IMG/VR virus record: IMGVR_UViG_3300031766_000030
Location: 1-34,240 of that record
DNA from: a virus
Length of the DNA: 34,240 bases
Direction: 5' to 3' (one strand)
The notes beneath the pieces are model-generated. The model worked only from the letters and a program-made list of their open reading frames with translations, did no database searches and was not told where the DNA came from. Positions within the stretch are counted from its first letter, which is position 1, and each line of letters starts with the position of its first letter. The translations under genes and the position numbers were made by a program. This document shows, in pieces, positions 33,224 through 34,240 of this stretch.

Positions 33224-33261
33224 AAACCTTTTAATATTTTTCAATATAAAAATAAATCTAA
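33224..33261 (+). promoter_or_regulatory. Second-class promoter element (AAACC / T-tracts / ATATAAA)
   Basis: AAACC, two T-tracts, then ATATAAA at 33244-33250, with 15 bases between the CC and ATATAAA. It ends 3 bases before the gp39 ATG at 33265. The last 18 bases are identical to those before gp44. Confidence 0.58.
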
Positions 33262-33264
33262 AGA

Positions 33265-34240
33265 ATGGCAGTAAGCATTGAAAAGAAATATCAGAAACTT
33301 ACAGATACAGAACATGTATTACTTAGACCAGGTATGTACATTGGTTCTGTTAAGCCGCATACTGAGGAAGTTTATCTGTTAGATAGAAGAAGTTGGAAAT
33401 TAATCCCTAAAGAGATTACCTACAATCCAGGTTTCCTTAAACTCTTTGACGAGATTGTTTCTAATTCTGTAGATGAGCATAAGAGAAATGTTAAACTTAA
33501 TCAAGTAAAGGTTAACATTGATATTAAAACAAATAAGATATCAATCTGGGATAATGGTGGTATTCCTGTAGAAATTCATAAAGAGTATAATGAGTGGGTA
33601 CCTGAAATGATTTTCAGTAACCTAAAGACAGGAAGTAATTTTGATGATACTGAAGAAAGAACAGTTGTAGGAACTAATGGTGTAGGTAGTACATTAACAA
33701 ATATATTCAGTAAAGAATTTACAATTGATACCTGTGATAAGAAGAAAAGATTTACACAAACCTTTTCAAATAATATGGCAAAGAAAACTAAACCTGCCAT
33801 AAAACCACAAAAGAAAGGATTTACTGAAATTTCATACATTGCCGATTTTAAAAGATTTGGTATGAGTAAGATTGATAAAGCTTCAATTCAAATGATTGAA
33901 AAAAGGCTTTATGATATTGCTGCATGTAATCCTAAATTAAAAATCTGGTTAAACGGAGATCCTATTACATTTAAATCTTTTAAAGAATACTCTGAATTAT
34001 ATACCACACCAGTATTTTATGAACAATCAGAAAATTGGCAAATAGGAATAGGTCATTCTACCTCAGGGTTTAAAGCTATCTCATTTGTAAATTCTGTTGA
34101 AACAAAAGATGGTGGTAAGCATGTAGATAACATCACTTGGCAAATTACACAATTTCTTAGGGATAAGATTAAAAGAAAGCATAGAGTTGATGTAAAGCCA
34201 TCAGAACTAAAAAATCACTTATACCTTTTTATTAATAGTA
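33265..34240 (+). CDS. 39: DNA topoisomerase II large (ATPase) subunit gp39, N-terminal part (partial)
   Basis: The frame is open to the right edge (325 codons). LLRPGMYIGSV (19-29), FDEIVSNSVDEH with Glu63 and Asn67 (61-72), IWDNGGIPV (94-102), NLKTGSNFDD and VGTNGVGSTLTNIFS (135-149) are the GHKL ATPase motifs of type II topoisomerases. The later SFVNSVETKDGGKHVD marks the transducer domain. In T4, gp39 with gp52 (and gp60) relaxes and unknots replicating DNA. The ATP-lid motif GTNGVGS is intact. The eukaryote-like T4 branch and not bacterial GyrB is favoured by context. Confidence 0.93.
   Translation, partial: MAVSIEKKYQKLTDTEHVLLRPGMYIGSVKPHTEEVYLLDRRSWKLIPKEITYNPGFLKLFDEIVSNSVDEHKRNVKLNQVKVNIDIKTNKISIWDNGGIPVEIHKEYNEWVPEMIFSNLKTGSNFDDTEERTVVGTNGVGSTLTNIFSKEFTIDTCDKKKRFTQTFSNNMAKKTKPAIKPQKKGFTEISYIADFKRFGMSKIDKASIQMIEKRLYDIAACNPKLKIWLNGDPITFKSFKEYSELYTTPVFYEQSENWQIGIGHSTSGFKAISFVNSVETKDGGKHVDNITWQITQFLRDKIKRKHRVDVKPSELKNHLYLFINS

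Noticed and set aside
1-34240. tRNA genes
   Set aside because: I saw no cloverleaf with a GTTC-type T-loop and CCA-proximal stem in the intergenic gaps, which are nearly all under 110 bases. A covariance search would settle it.
1-34240. Alternative genetic code (stop-codon reassignment)
   Set aside because: TAA, TAG and TGA all end well-supported genes at sensible places, so the standard bacterial code fits.

Overview
The window is a contiguous piece of a tailed-phage genome of the T4 superfamily (contractile-tail myovirus). The evidence is a set of recognisable T4-type proteins: portal gp20, a prohead protease of the gp21 type, major capsid gp23, small and large terminase gp16/gp17, sheath gp18, tube gp19, baseplate-hub genes of the gp26/gp51 type, a tape-measure protein, head-completion nuclease gp4, late sigma gp55, clamp loader gp44, a FEN-type RNase H, the end of recombination ATPase gp46 and the start of topoisomerase gp39. 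The DNA is strongly AT-rich. Starts are preceded by A-rich stretches and not by GGAGG, which is typical of Bacteroidetes, so I infer a flavobacterial or other Bacteroidetes host. This is an inference and was not tested.

Layout. 1-258 is the end of gp46. 284-3264 holds two large unassigned proteins, closed by a clear terminator. 3347-4771 is late sigma gp55, gp4 and an unassigned T4-family gene. 4792-10110 is the head module: portal, a protease fused to a scaffold-like domain, and major capsid, followed by a terminator. 10208-11879 is a probable internal or core head protein and a zinc-ribbon protein. 11865-12659 is the only minus-strand gene. 12731-16867 is a replication block: gp44, a mini DegT-type aminotransferase, a 51-residue ORF, RNase H, a possible gp62 and an unknown. 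16900-25859 is a second virion block: a duplicated membrane protein, a LamG-type structural protein, small terminase, a GroES-like co-chaperonin, large terminase, sheath and tube. 25952-31109 is a GIY-YIG endonuclease followed by hub and tape-measure genes. 31212-34240 is a DnaQ-type exonuclease, five small unknown ORFs and the start of gp39.

Regulation can be read from the sequence. Most virion operons are preceded by GAATATATAAA or a close variant, usually 16-20 bases before the start codon, which is the expected look of a gp55-type late promoter. A different element (AAACC, then T-tracts, then ATATAAA about 15 bases on) precedes the possible gp62 gene, the exonuclease gene and the topoisomerase gene, with a weaker copy before gp44. 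The phage therefore seems to use at least two promoter classes, with the sigma for the late class encoded in the window.

The most notable points are: the protease-scaffold fusion with nine 14-residue repeats and a string of (I/L)xE-S candidate self-cleavage sites; a capsid-targeting-like N-terminus on the 395-residue protein; a co-chaperonin gene overlapping both terminase genes; a gp51-like reading frame that lacks an ATG and overlaps the end of gp26, suggesting recoding; a GC-rich hairpin island in that overlap; and two enzymes not expected in a T4 core (a minimal PLP-aminotransferase fold and a GGGPSL-motif protein).
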